In this document: one piece after another, positions 16,324-24,080 of the stretch | How the letters are laid out: every line of letters begins with the position of its first letter | How positions within the stretch are numbered: the first letter of the stretch is position 1 | From: Methylococcales bacterium | Lineage (GTDB): Bacteria > Pseudomonadota > Gammaproteobacteria > Methylococcales > Methylomonadaceae | NCBI GenBank assembly: GCA_003584865.1 | Contig: QVQE01000164.1 | Location: forward strand, 1 to 32,741 | DNA length: 32,741 nt | Direction of reading: 5' to 3' | Notes under the pieces: model-generated | Seen by the model: the letters and a program-made list of their open reading frames with translations, nothing else | Told to the model about the DNA's origin: nothing | Databases searched by the model: none | Translations under genes and position numbers: made by a program

Positions 16324-17169
16324 TCAGCCCCTAGCAATATCTCTATTTTTATTTCTTATCCACTCGCTCCAAGAGCCGGCATATATTTTTGATCCATTTA
16401 AGCCTGCGTATTCCATAGCCAATAAGTTATGACACGCCGTCACGCCTGAACCACAATAATGTACAATGTTTTCTGGGGCTGTTTTTCCTATTAATTGTTT
16501 AAATTGATCCTGCAATAGATTGGCAGATAAAAATAAGCCGTTACTACCCAGGTTTAATTGAAACGCCCGGTTTTTTGCTTTAGGAATATGACCCGCAATA
16601 GGGTCAATGGGTTCTTGTTCACCTCGAAAACGTTCAGGTGTCCGTGCATCGATGAGGATAATGGCTTGTTTAGCGAGCTTGTCTTGCACTTGTGAGGCAT
16701 TAAGCCAAAGCGTGGTATCTAAATAAGGTCTGAATACGGTTGGCTTGATGCGAGGTAAAGTGGTTGTAATAGGGAATTGTTGTTGCTGCCAGTATTTAAT
16801 ACCGCCATCTAATACCGCGACTTTCTCATGTCCCAAGCATTTTAATAACCACCAGAATCGTCCGGCAAAGGCACCGCCTGCATCGTCATAAGCAACCACT
16901 TGGGTGTCGTTACTGATTCCCCAGGCACCCAATTTTTTAACGAGTCCATTAAAGTCGGGTAACGGATGACGACCGATTAAATCCGTAATCCTTGATGATA
17001 AGTCCTTATCTAAATGTGCATAACGAGCATTTGGGATATGCCCGTGTCGATAGGCCGTTGAGCCGGTATTGCTATTGGCAAGAGAAAACCGGCAATCAAT
17101 AATGACCCATTTTGGGTTGTTGATGTTTTGTTGTAAGGCGGTTGCAGAAATAAGTGTATTGTAAGACAT
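16324..17169 (-). CDS. sseA: 3-mercaptopyruvate sulfurtransferase
   Basis: The 281-aa protein has two rhodanese domains and transfers sulfur from mercaptopyruvate to thiophilic acceptors. The active-site loop is CGSGVTAC with catalytic Cys239, the CGSGVT form that marks mercaptopyruvate rather than thiosulfate sulfurtransferases. Length and Cys position match E. coli SseA. The inactive first domain has the typical VIIDCRFSLAN start and HIPNARYAHLDKDLS. Its GAGG Shine-Dalgarno overlaps the stop codon of the upstream quinone oxidoreductase, five bases away, so the two genes form one operon. Confidence 0.93.
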   Translation of the reverse strand: MSYNTLISATALQQNINNPKWVIIDCRFSLANSNTGSTAYRHGHIPNARYAHLDKDLSSRITDLIGRHPLPDFNGLVKKLGAWGISNDTQVVAYDDAGGAFAGRFWWLLKCLGHEKVAVLDGGIKYWQQQQFPITTTLPRIKPTVFRPYLDTTLWLNASQVQDKLAKQAIILIDARTPERFRGEQEPIDPIAGHIPKAKNRAFQLNLGSNGLFLSANLLQDQFKQLIGKTAPENIVHYCGSGVTACHNLLAMEYAGLNGSKIYAGSWSEWIRNKNRDIARG

Positions 17170-17174
17170 GGGAT

Positions 17175-18164
17175 TTAGACCTCTAATATTATTTTACCAA
17201 TGTGTTGACTACTTTCCATGAGTTGATGAGCCTGGCAGACCTCTTGGAGTGCGAAAGTGGCATGAATGATAGGCCTTATTTGTCCTGATGCAAGTAAGGG
17301 CCAGACCTTGTGAAGCAGTTGTTGGGCAATTTTAGCCTTAAATTGATCATCTCGACCACGTAATGTTGAACCTGTCAGGGTAAGACGTTTAAGCATCAAG
17401 GGTAGCAGATTAAGTTCAGTCTTGGCACCCTTTTGAATAGCAATTTGCACCAATCGAGCATCGAATCCCATACATTGTAAGTTTCGTGAAAAATAGTCAC
17501 CACCGATAATATCGAGAATGACATCAACACCTTTGTTATGGGTTAGTTGCTTAACCTCGGTTACAAAATCTCGAGTGTTATAATTGATAGCGGCATCTGC
17601 GCCAAGGGCTAAGCAAAACTCACATTTATCGGCTGATCCTGCTGTGATTATAACGTTACTATTAAATGCCTTTGCCAGTTGGATGGCAGTCGTGCCTATG
17701 CCACTGCTACCACCGTGAACCAGTAAGGTTTCATTCGGTAATAATTGGGCGCGGTCAAAGAGATTACTCCAAACGGTAAAAAATGTTTCTGGTAGCGCTG
17801 CCGCTTCTACAAATGAAAGTCCTTTCGGAATAGGTAAGCAGAGTTCAGCACTCGCTAAGCAATAGGTTGCATAGCCGCTGCCTGTGACTAATGCACAAAC
17901 GGCATCGCCTTCTTTGAGTTGAGTGACGGCTTTATCTTTAGCGACCACAATGCCAGAGATTTCTAATCCAGGGATATCGGATGCACCGGGTGGAGCCGGA
18001 TATAAGCCTTTTCGTTGCATGATATCAGGGCGATTAATACCGGCTGCTGCGACCTTGATTAAAACTTGATGGTCTGCTGGTTTAGGCATCACCCGTTCAA
18101 CGAGTTTTAGCGCTTCAGAGCCTGTTTCAATTTCTATTGCTTGTAGACTGTCGGGTAGAGGCAT
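17175..18164 (-). CDS. NAD(P)H quinone oxidoreductase, zeta-crystallin/PIG3-like
   Basis: The 329-aa zinc-independent medium-chain dehydrogenase has the N-terminal substrate fold (VLIKVAAAGINRPDIMQRKGLYPAPPG, the PIG3-type signature) and a Rossmann NADPH site (LLVHGGSSGIGTTAIQLAKAF, near residues 147-166). A GADAAINYNT segment follows. The family reduces quinones by single-electron or hydride transfer in the cytoplasm. It is the first gene of the operon with sseA and diverges from argC. No clear Shine-Dalgarno is seen before ATG. Confidence 0.9.
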   Translation of the reverse strand: MPLPDSLQAIEIETGSEALKLVERVMPKPADHQVLIKVAAAGINRPDIMQRKGLYPAPPGASDIPGLEISGIVVAKDKAVTQLKEGDAVCALVTGSGYATYCLASAELCLPIPKGLSFVEAAALPETFFTVWSNLFDRAQLLPNETLLVHGGSSGIGTTAIQLAKAFNSNVIITAGSADKCEFCLALGADAAINYNTRDFVTEVKQLTHNKGVDVILDIIGGDYFSRNLQCMGFDARLVQIAIQKGAKTELNLLPLMLKRLTLTGSTLRGRDDQFKAKIAQQLLHKVWPLLASGQIRPIIHATFALQEVCQAHQLMESSQHIGKIILEV

Positions 18165-18249
18165 AAGTTGAGTATTGAAAATAGTAGGATCAGGTTATTA
18201 TATGCCGCAGTTATTTTGATAAACAATCTTTATAGATAGGATTAAGTTG

Positions 18250-19293
18250 ATGATTCGTGCAGGTATTGTAGGTGGAACCGGTTATACAGGTGTTGAGCTA
18301 CTCAGATTGTTAGCTTTACATACTGAGGTAGATGTCACTGTGGTTACCTCTCGTGCAGATGCAGGTTTAAGGGTAGATGCCTTGTATCCGAGTCTTAGAG
18401 GTGTGATTGATGTCAAGTTTAGTGCGCCAGATATTGATGTGTTGAGTCGGTGTGATGTGGTTTTTTTCGCCACACCCAATGGAACCGCGATGTTAATGGC
18501 TGAGCAGTTATTAGCGTTAGGTATTAAGGTGATAGATTTATCGGCTGATTTCAGATTGAAAGACCCGGTGGAGTGGAGTCGTTGGTATGGTATGGAGCAT
18601 GCCTGTCCAAATTTAATTGCTGAGGCTGTGTATGGTTTGCCAGAAGTTAATCGTGAAGCGATTAAACAAGCTAATATAATTGCTTGTCCGGGTTGTTATC
18701 CGACAGCGGTGCAGTTGGGCTTTTTACCTTTGCTTGAAGCCGGTTTAATTGATATTAAACATTTAATTGCGGATGTAAAGTCAGGGGTTAGTGGTGCGGG
18801 TCGTAAGGCGGATCTAGCGACTTTAATGAGCGAAACAGGTGAAAGTTTTAAAGCGTATGCGGTCAATGGACACCGACATTTACCTGAGATTATTCAAGGT
18901 TTGACGGCTTTTGCGGGTAATCCAGTGGGCTTAACATTTGTTCCGCATTTGACACCAATGATAAGAGGCATCCATGCGACTTTATACGGGCAATTGCTTG
19001 ATCCCGATAAAGTAAGTTTGAGTGAGGTACACGCTTTGTATGAGTCTCGCTATCAACACGAATGGTTTGTAGAAGTGTTACCTCAAGGCTCACATCCTGA
19101 TACCCGAAATGTGCGGGGGAGTAATAATTGCCAGATTTCAGTTTTTCAGCCCCAAGGTCATCAAGTGATCGTTGTTTTGTCAGTCATTGATAATCTGGTT
19201 AAAGGGGCAGCAGGGCAGGCTATTCAAAATATGAACTTGATGTTTGGCTTTAAAGAAGAGGCGGGGTTAAAGATTATTGCTCTTTATCCATAA
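18250..19293 (+). CDS. argC: N-acetyl-gamma-glutamyl-phosphate reductase
   Basis: ArgC catalyses the NADPH-dependent third step of arginine synthesis. The 347-aa product has the nucleotide motif GGTGYTG near the N-terminus and the catalytic cysteine Cys149 in ACPGCYPTA. Other conserved segments are [18 protein letters not shown], the HRHLPEI histidine region and TPMIRGI. ATG 18250 is preferred over the TTG one codon earlier because it has AGGA about ten bases upstream and the family starts with MI(K/R)xGIVG. argC-erpA adjacency is conserved in pseudomonads. Confidence 0.96.
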   Translation: MIRAGIVGGTGYTGVELLRLLALHTEVDVTVVTSRADAGLRVDALYPSLRGVIDVKFSAPDIDVLSRCDVVFFATPNGTAMLMAEQLLALGIKVIDLSADFRLKDPVEWSRWYGMEHACPNLIAEAVYGLPEVNREAIKQANIIACPGCYPTAVQLGFLPLLEAGLIDIKHLIADVKSGVSGAGRKADLATLMSETGESFKAYAVNGHRHLPEIIQGLTAFAGNPVGLTFVPHLTPMIRGIHATLYGQLLDPDKVSLSEVHALYESRYQHEWFVEVLPQGSHPDTRNVRGSNNCQISVFQPQGHQVIVVLSVIDNLVKGAAGQAIQNMNLMFGFKEEAGLKIIALYP

Positions 19294-19296
19294 ATC

Positions 19297-19325
19297 TTGA
19301 CTAAAAGACTAGGTATAGTCATAAT
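19297..19325 (+). promoter_or_regulatory. sigma-70 promoter of erpA containing a GACT/AGTC palindrome
   Basis: TTGACT (19297-19302), 17 bases and CATAAT (19320-19325), both 5/6 matches. The spacer holds GACTAGGTATAGTC (19307-19320), in which GACTA and TAGTC form a perfect inverted repeat. Type 1 IscR sites centre on GACT-N5-AGTC; here the gap between GACT and AGTC is six. An operator for an iron-sulfur regulator is therefore plausible but off by one base. Confidence 0.55.
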
Positions 19326-19356
19326 CAATAAAATTTATTTTAAAGAGTGTTCTATT

Positions 19357-19689
19357 ATGGCAAATCCAATTATATTTACTGATAACGCCGCTGCTAAGGT
19401 AGGCGAATTAATTACCGAAGAAGGTAATGATAATCTGAAGCTGCGCGTGTATGTTTCGGGCGGTGGCTGTTCTGGTTTTCAATACGGCTTTACGTTTGAT
19501 GAAGAAGTGAATGAAGATGACACTCAAGTCGAAAATGGCGGGGTCACTGTGTTAATCGATTCAATGAGTATTCAGTATTTGGCGGGTGCTGAAGTTGATT
19601 ATAAAGAAGATGTTTCAGGTGCGCAGTTTGTGATTCGTAATCCCAATGCAACGACTACCTGTGGTTGTGGCTCTTCTTTTTCGGCTTGA
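19357..19689 (+). CDS. erpA: A-type iron-sulfur carrier ErpA
   Basis: ErpA delivers Fe-S clusters to apoproteins, including isoprenoid-pathway enzymes in E. coli. The 110-aa product has the three cluster cysteines of the family: Cys38 in [11 protein letters not shown] and Cys102/Cys104 in TTCGCGSSF. The frame is open upstream to a TTG at 19297, but that codon lies in the promoter. ATG 19357 gives the conserved [15 protein letters not shown] start, with AAGAG about ten bases upstream. It is followed by a clear terminator. Confidence 0.95.
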   Translation: MANPIIFTDNAAAKVGELITEEGNDNLKLRVYVSGGGCSGFQYGFTFDEEVNEDDTQVENGGVTVLIDSMSIQYLAGAEVDYKEDVSGAQFVIRNPNATTTCGCGSSFSA

Positions 19690-19699
19690 TTTAAGTTTA

Positions 19700-19730
19700 A
19701 AAGAGAGGGTTTTAAATCCTCTCTTTGTTT
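19700..19730 (+). terminator. intrinsic terminator of erpA
   Basis: AAAGAGAGG (19700-19708) pairs with CCTCTCTTT (19718-19726) and is followed by a short T-rich tail. It starts eleven bases after the erpA stop codon. Confidence 0.8.
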
Positions 19731-19785
19731 CACTACCGTACGCTTTTGAAAGAAGCCATTGACAAATCATATCAATATCTCTTAC

Positions 19786-19815
19786 GCATTTAAGTTTACA
19801 TTGACCCTGTTATTC
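19786..19815. repeat. left copy of the island-edge repeat
   Basis: GCATTTAAGTTT (19786-19797), five other bases, then GACCCT and GTTATTC up to 19815. The same blocks in the same order and orientation occur at 24050-24080. The copy lies 43 bases before the restriction endonuclease start codon. Confidence 0.6.
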
Positions 19816-19858
19816 ACTGTTATGCCTGTGCCCCCGTTACAACAAAATTTAAATATTC

Positions 19859-20506
19859 ATGAAAGAAAAAATAACAATTGAACAAGCAATACGAGACTTG
19901 GCTGACGATTACTCAGGGCGACTTAAAATTGCAATTGATACTAGAACAGAAGAAATGAATAATGATGACGTATCTCATTATTTGATATATCGGGTTTTAG
20001 GTGTTTCTTTTTCTGAAGGGCAAAAAATTGATTTGTATCAAAATAAGGGGCGATTTCTTTACAAATATGCTGGGTCTTTTCTTGAGCAGGCAACAAAAAA
20101 ATGTTTTGAGTATGCGTTTCCATTGTCAGGAAGCGAAAAAATCCCAAATACAATTGGGTTAAAGCCCAAAACATTTGAAATTGATTGTTTAGTAGAAAAT
20201 GACGCTTTGGAAATAAAATGGAGAGATGCGACTACCGATGGTGACCACATAACAAAAGAACATACAAGAATCAAAGTTATTGCAAACGCTGGCTTTATCC
20301 CCATTCGTGTTATGTTTTACTATCCTAATAGAGACCAAGCTAAGCGAATTCAACAAGCACTAGAAACGCTTTATAAGGGCGTTGGTGGGTACTATCATTA
20401 TGGAGATGGGGCATGGGACTATGTTCACAAAAGAACAGGTGTAGACCTGAAGGCTATTTTTGAGAAAATTGCAGATGAGCGACTTCCAAGTGAGGCGGGA
20501 ATTTAA
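19859..20506 (+). CDS. type II restriction endonuclease (PD-(D/E)XK superfamily)
   Basis: The 215-aa product has the catalytic pattern of PD-(D/E)XK nucleases: Asp109 in FEIDC, then Glu118-Ile-Lys120 in DALEIKW, the usual D-x8-E-x-K spacing. The methyltransferase gene starts one base after its stop codon, the layout of a type II restriction-modification pair. The segment EIKWRDATTDGDHITKEHTRI suggests the ApaLI-like endonuclease family, but that is from memory and the recognition site is not known. ATG 19859 has no Shine-Dalgarno, which would keep nuclease translation low relative to the methylase. The AT-rich composition and position inside the island suggest horizontal acquisition. Confidence 0.75.
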   Translation: MKEKITIEQAIRDLADDYSGRLKIAIDTRTEEMNNDDVSHYLIYRVLGVSFSEGQKIDLYQNKGRFLYKYAGSFLEQATKKCFEYAFPLSGSEKIPNTIGLKPKTFEIDCLVENDALEIKWRDATTDGDHITKEHTRIKVIANAGFIPIRVMFYYPNRDQAKRIQQALETLYKGVGGYYHYGDGAWDYVHKRTGVDLKAIFEKIADERLPSEAGI

Positions 20507-20507
20507 A

Positions 20508-21734
20508 ATGCAAGAGGTATACCTAGGCGACTGCTTAGAAATCATGCGAGGATTAAAAGAAAATTCTATTGATATGATTTATCTTGACCCTCCATTTTTT
20601 ACAAACAAAAGGCATAGTCTAAGTTCTCGAGATAGATGTTCACATTATAGTTTTAATGACGTATGGGATAGTTATAAAATTTATGCCGAATATATGCAGT
20701 CCCGATTAATAGAAGCAAAGCGTATCCTTAAAGATACTGGCACACTATTTATACATTGTGATAAATCGGCTAATCACATTCTTAGATTAGTAGGGGAGGA
20801 TGTGTTTGGTGAAGAAAATTTTTTGTCCGAAATTATTTGGTTTTATAAACGCTGGTCAAATTCAGCTAATAGTCTTACTCCTAATCATCAAAATATTTTA
20901 TTTTTTTCTAAAACTAAGCAATATAAGTTCAATAAAATATATTCCGATTATTCTGAAACCACAAATCTGGATCAGATATTGCAAAAAAGATCACGTGATA
21001 TACATGGTAAGGCTATTTACGCGAAAGATCTTGATGGGAATCTTGTTTCTTCTGACGAAAAAAAAGGAGTTCCCTTGAATGATGTATGGGAAATTCCTTT
21101 TCTTAATCCGAAAGCAAAAGAGCGGATTGGCTATCCTACACAAAAACCTATTTTATTACTTGATAGGATTATTGAAATTTCAACTAATGAGGGTGATACA
21201 ATTCTCGATCCCTTTTGTGGTAGTGGCACCACCTTGGTTGCTGCAAAACTAAAAGGTAGAAAATTTGTAGGGATTGATATTTCACCAGAAGCAATTGACT
21301 TAACAAAATCACGCTTAGAGTCTTTAGTAAAAACAGAATCGGCCTTATTAAATAAAGGAAGATTATCTTATATAAATGCAGATGAAAAGTCTTTGGCAAT
21401 TTTATCGGGTCTTGATGTTTTGCCTGTTCATCGTAATGCTGGGATAGATGCGCTTTTAAGAAGAAATTACTTATTGAAGCCAGTGCCAATAAGAGTGCAG
21501 CGCGAGCATGAAACTCTCTCAGAAGCGATTGGGAAATTATCGGTTGCTGCGCTTAAAAAAGGGGCTGAAATTGCTTTTCTAGTTTCGACAAATACTATGC
21601 AAGATTTATTTGACCTTAAAATTGAAAATAGCATTGTAAAAATTATTAAATCACCTGCTCTTGAAATTAATTTGGTTATCGAGCAACAGGAACAAAGTAG
21701 TAACAACCTTCGTAATGGGTTGGTTAATGTTTAG
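20508..21734 (+). CDS. beta-class DNA (N4/N6) methyltransferase with C-terminal nuclease-like domain
   Basis: The 408-aa product is an amino-methyltransferase of the N6_N4_Mtase family. Motif IV DPPF at 27-30 precedes motif I DPFCGSGTT at 234-242, the circular order of the beta class, with the target-recognition region between. After motif I comes an extra domain of about 130 residues, VHRNAGIDALLRRNY ... PVPIRVQRE. This resembles the nuclease-fold tails of some methylases: Asp314 is present, but the E/Q-x-K position reads Arg329-Val-Gln331, so cleavage activity is unlikely. ATG 20508 is chosen because GAGGCGGG lies about eleven bases upstream and the endonuclease stop is one base away. It should protect host DNA from the adjacent endonuclease. 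Confidence 0.88.
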   Translation: MQEVYLGDCLEIMRGLKENSIDMIYLDPPFFTNKRHSLSSRDRCSHYSFNDVWDSYKIYAEYMQSRLIEAKRILKDTGTLFIHCDKSANHILRLVGEDVFGEENFLSEIIWFYKRWSNSANSLTPNHQNILFFSKTKQYKFNKIYSDYSETTNLDQILQKRSRDIHGKAIYAKDLDGNLVSSDEKKGVPLNDVWEIPFLNPKAKERIGYPTQKPILLLDRIIEISTNEGDTILDPFCGSGTTLVAAKLKGRKFVGIDISPEAIDLTKSRLESLVKTESALLNKGRLSYINADEKSLAILSGLDVLPVHRNAGIDALLRRNYLLKPVPIRVQREHETLSEAIGKLSVAALKKGAEIAFLVSTNTMQDLFDLKIENSIVKIIKSPALEINLVIEQQEQSSNNLRNGLVNV

Positions 21735-21817
21735 TGTTTTTAATTCTTAATGGGGGCAGCCTCTGAGGTATCCCCACACATACATGGGTATCAAGAAGAA
21801 GTTTCATCTTTTATCTA

Positions 21818-21863
21818 ATAAAATCTCCCCTAACCCCTCTTTGTAAAAGAGGGGGACTGAATA
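21818..21863. repeat. REP-like palindromic repeat, copy 1
   Basis: The repeat starts ATAAAATCTCC, continues CCTAACCCCTCTTT, and ends AGAGGGGGACTGAATA. Its core is the hairpin CCCCTCTTT/AAAGAGGGG. A second copy lies at 29217-29263 with the same flanks but a different loop, where the stem is preserved. It may also act as a terminator after the methyltransferase. Confidence 0.7.
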
Positions 21864-21961
21864 ATTACTTTAAGTTTACTACGATCTGTTATTCAGCTTT
21901 TTATGGTCGATATGGGAGCGTTAGCTTGATCGTATTATTGATCTGAACCAGTTATTTATTT

Positions 21962-22079
21962 TCGTATAAAAAGGTACATCGCTCATTAGTAATGCAAGCT
22001 GCCGAACTCGGTATCAGCTTAAACCGACTTGCCAGTTCGAAATTAGCTTCTTAGGTTTATCGCATACCTTTTTATACGA
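21962..22079. mobile_element. 118-bp inverted-repeat element (MITE-like)
   Basis: Perfect 15-bp terminal inverted repeats TCGTATAAAAAGGTA (21962-21976) and TACCTTTTTATACGA (22065-22079) enclose 88 bases. The interior contains smaller complementary words, AAGCTG with CAGCTT and CGAACT with AGTTCG, so the whole unit can fold into a long hairpin. It has no coding capacity. No clear target-site duplication is visible. This fits a miniature inverted-repeat element or a large structured repeat. Confidence 0.55.
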
Positions 22080-22191
22080 GCCAATTCGGTAACTCCAAAT
22101 CGACTCAATCAGGCGTGCATCCAAATACCTTCTTTCTTCTGTACAACTCCTCTTCAAACACCATCAAACTCAAACAAATACTGCCTGAATA

Positions 22192-22560
22192 ATGCCCATT
22201 CATAAAATAAACAATATTTACCTTGCAGTTTATATAAATAAGCCTATAGTTATTGGCAAGCCACCTGAATTAGCAATTAATTCTGTGAATGTACTGGTCT
22301 AGCTCTATTAAATCGCACTCATCAACTACGCGCTAGTGTTCGGGAATGATAAGTTAATTCCAGCAATCAAAGTTGACTACTTGAAATACCTGTTGAATGA
22401 CTTCAGCAACCCGGCTAATGACTTGGCTTATCTGGCGAACTCACTCAGCGACCCAAAAAGTGGCTCAAAATACCTGAAAGTCCACTGAGAAAACATTTTA
22501 GACTACTTCAAAAGTCCAGTGGAGTGCTGGAGAATCACGCACTTTCTTTTTTTAAAATGA
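22192..22560 (+). pseudogene. possible decayed gene of unknown family
   Basis: One frame from ATG 22192 stays open for 369 bases apart from stops at 22300, 22309 and 22486. It reads MPIHKINNIYLAVYINKP, then (after two stops) INYALVFGNDKLIPAIKV, DYLKYLLNDFSNP and LAYLANSLSDPKSG, and after the third stop ENILDYFKSPVECW. The recurring YL/DP pattern looks protein-like. I recognise no family. It could be chance in AT-rich DNA, so support is weak. Confidence 0.3.
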
Positions 22561-22915
22561 CCCAGTACTTAAACATAACTTTGCAGTACTTTAATAGGTT
22601 GGGCAATTAGTTCAACGTATTTTTACAATAATCCACTGACCTTTTGTACCTATCGAATGGTCTTTTGTAGCACTTCAGCATAAAGTGCTAGTACTTCAAG
22701 GTGCTTTTACACCAGTCAAAAGTCATTATTTTCACGCTGTCATGGCTTTCTAGTGCTAAATGAGTTGACTCAAACAGTGCTATAGAGTGAGTCAGTCATT
22801 CACCGTTTCGGCTAGATGCCTATTAACAATAGCAGGATGCTAAAAAATCCTTGTAGACTGTTCATTAAGGTCTGCATCACGTCTTAATTTGATCGCTTCA
22901 AAGGAACTAACTATT

Positions 22916-23605
22916 ATGAGCACGACAACATTTATGCCAACAACGGACAGTGGAAAAGCAGATTTGCTCAACCATCTGACCACAGCCTTACCCCCTTATG
23001 CCAACTTACTGAGTCTTTCTGGGGAAGATTTAAACTTACTGAATGCGGATAGCAGCAGTTTCCGTTATACCCTCCAGAGTTCAAACGATATGCAAGCTTA
23101 TTCTCAAAACTGGACGGCTTATAAAAATCAACTGCGTGATGGCACCAGTGGCTCAGCGATTTGGCCAATGCCACCCGCAGTCGCTCAACCCATACCCGCA
23201 GCGGTTAGTCCCGGTGTCATACCCCGTTTATCGGCGTTAGTTGCCCAGATCAAAGCCAATAAGAACTACACTGAAGCGATTGGCAAAGATCTATGGTTAA
23301 TCGGTGCGGCACAAATTATTGATCCCAGTACCTGGAAACCTATTCTAAGTATCCAGAATCAAGCCGGACATCCGATTATATGCTGGACTAAAGGCCATGC
23401 CGCTGCCATAGAAATTTGGGTAGATCGGGGTGATGGCAATAATTTTACGTACTTAACCATCAATACTGAACCCAATACGACAGACAAGTGCTCTCTTCCC
23501 GTAACAAGCAATAGCCAAGTCTGGAAGTATAAAGCCATCTACTTGTTACATGATGAACAGGTGGGGCAATGGAGTGATGTGATTAGTGTATCTGTGGGTG
23601 GATAA
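22916..23605 (+). CDS. hypothetical protein with C-terminal fibronectin-III-like region
   Basis: The 229-aa product has no signal peptide or membrane segment. The N-terminal half (residues about 1-125) contains LPPYANLLSLSGEDLNLLNAD and a Pro-rich hinge (WPMPPAVAQPIPAAVSPGVIPRLSALVAQIK). The C-terminal half (about 135-229) is beta-rich: AAIEIWVDRGDGNNFTYLTI ... WKYKAIYLLHDEQVGQWSDVISVSVGG, which resembles a fibronectin type III fold. I do not recognise a named family and give no function. ATG 22916 is chosen over the upstream TTG because AAGGA lies about ten bases before it. It stands alone between decayed sequences in the island and has a higher GC content than the DNA around it. Confidence 0.65.
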   Translation: MSTTTFMPTTDSGKADLLNHLTTALPPYANLLSLSGEDLNLLNADSSSFRYTLQSSNDMQAYSQNWTAYKNQLRDGTSGSAIWPMPPAVAQPIPAAVSPGVIPRLSALVAQIKANKNYTEAIGKDLWLIGAAQIIDPSTWKPILSIQNQAGHPIICWTKGHAAAIEIWVDRGDGNNFTYLTINTEPNTTDKCSLPVTSNSQVWKYKAIYLLHDEQVGQWSDVISVSVGG

Positions 23606-23661
23606 TTCGGATAATACACAGGTTTTGAACTAACTATTGAAAAACGATCGGGTCGGGGTAA

Positions 23662-23974
23662 CACTGGAAGCCAACCTCGTTTGGTTTTGACGTATTAGGC
23701 TGTCAACATAGCTTAACGTTTCCAGTGGCGAAGCTAACTGATTACTCTGATAGAGTAGATGAGCTATTAAGCATCGACAATGCCTTTGCATTGATTACAG
23801 CCGCCCATATACTAACGCAGAGAACCCGAAAAGAAAGCCAAGCCCGTTACTTTACCGAGTTGGGCGATTACTAAGTTAGAAAGTGCGGCAGAGGAAGAAC
23901 TGGAAACTTGGGGTGAATCTATTCTAACCGCTGACACATTGAACATGGTATTTGGCGGCGACACGACTCATTAA
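23662..23974 (+). pseudogene. remnant of an Rpn-family recombination-promoting nuclease/putative transposase
   Basis: Two frames carry parts of one protein. Frame 1 (to a stop at 23872) reads HWKPTSFGFDVLGCQHSL, FPVAKLTDYSDRVDELL and DNAFALITAAHILTQRTRKE, which follows the middle of Rpn/DUF4351-type proteins. Frame 2, shifted by one base, reads LPSWAITKLESAAEEELETWG and ESILTADTLNMVF and ends at TAA 23974, matching the usual Rpn C-terminus. The N-terminal catalytic part and roughly a hundred residues between the two parts are missing. The gene is therefore 5'-truncated, internally deleted and frameshifted. Family assignment is by motif recognition. Confidence 0.7.
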
Positions 23975-23999
23975 CAGTCATTCAGAATATATCAAGAGT

Positions 24000-24080
24000 A
24001 AACTTAAATGCGAATGAATACATGTAGAGATAGGTCGCGGCCTGTCTTTGCATTTAAGTTTGCTCCGACCCTAGTTATTC
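24000..24080. repeat. right island-edge repeat, with an inverted arm
   Basis: AAACTTAAATGC (24000-24011) and GCATTTAAGTTT (24050-24061) are perfect reverse complements; three more pairs inside, one of them G-T, extend the stem to 15. GACCCT and GTTATTC continue to 24080. The right arm plus these blocks repeats the copy at 19786-19815. The repeat runs into the last codons of the convergent gene ending at 24075. Confidence 0.65.

Larger units (their letters stand above)
21735..22915. other. 1.2-kb stretch without an intact gene, inside the island
   Basis: This stretch holds a short hairpin at about 21750-21775, a REP-like repeat (21818-21863), a 118-bp inverted-repeat element (21962-22079) and a decayed reading frame (22192-22560). 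A segment at about 22560-22830 is rich in short recurring words such as AGTGCTA (22684, 22752, 22776) and a hairpin AGCACTT/AAGTGCT at 22669-22689. Nothing in it looks like a functional gene or RNA gene that I recognise. Confidence 0.5.

Noticed and set aside
18175..18203. sigma-70 promoter of argC
   Set aside because: TTGAAA is followed at 17 bases by TTATAT, which matches the -10 box poorly; the better TATTAT is only 15 bases away, so the call is too weak.
21750..21775. Hairpin after the methyltransferase as an intrinsic terminator
   Set aside because: The GGGG/CCCC stem has no following T run; it is mentioned only as part of the non-coding stretch.
22660..22830. Tandem repeat array based on AGTGCTA words
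   Set aside because: Copies at 22684, 22752 and 22776 are not evenly spaced and flanks do not align, so no array is supported.
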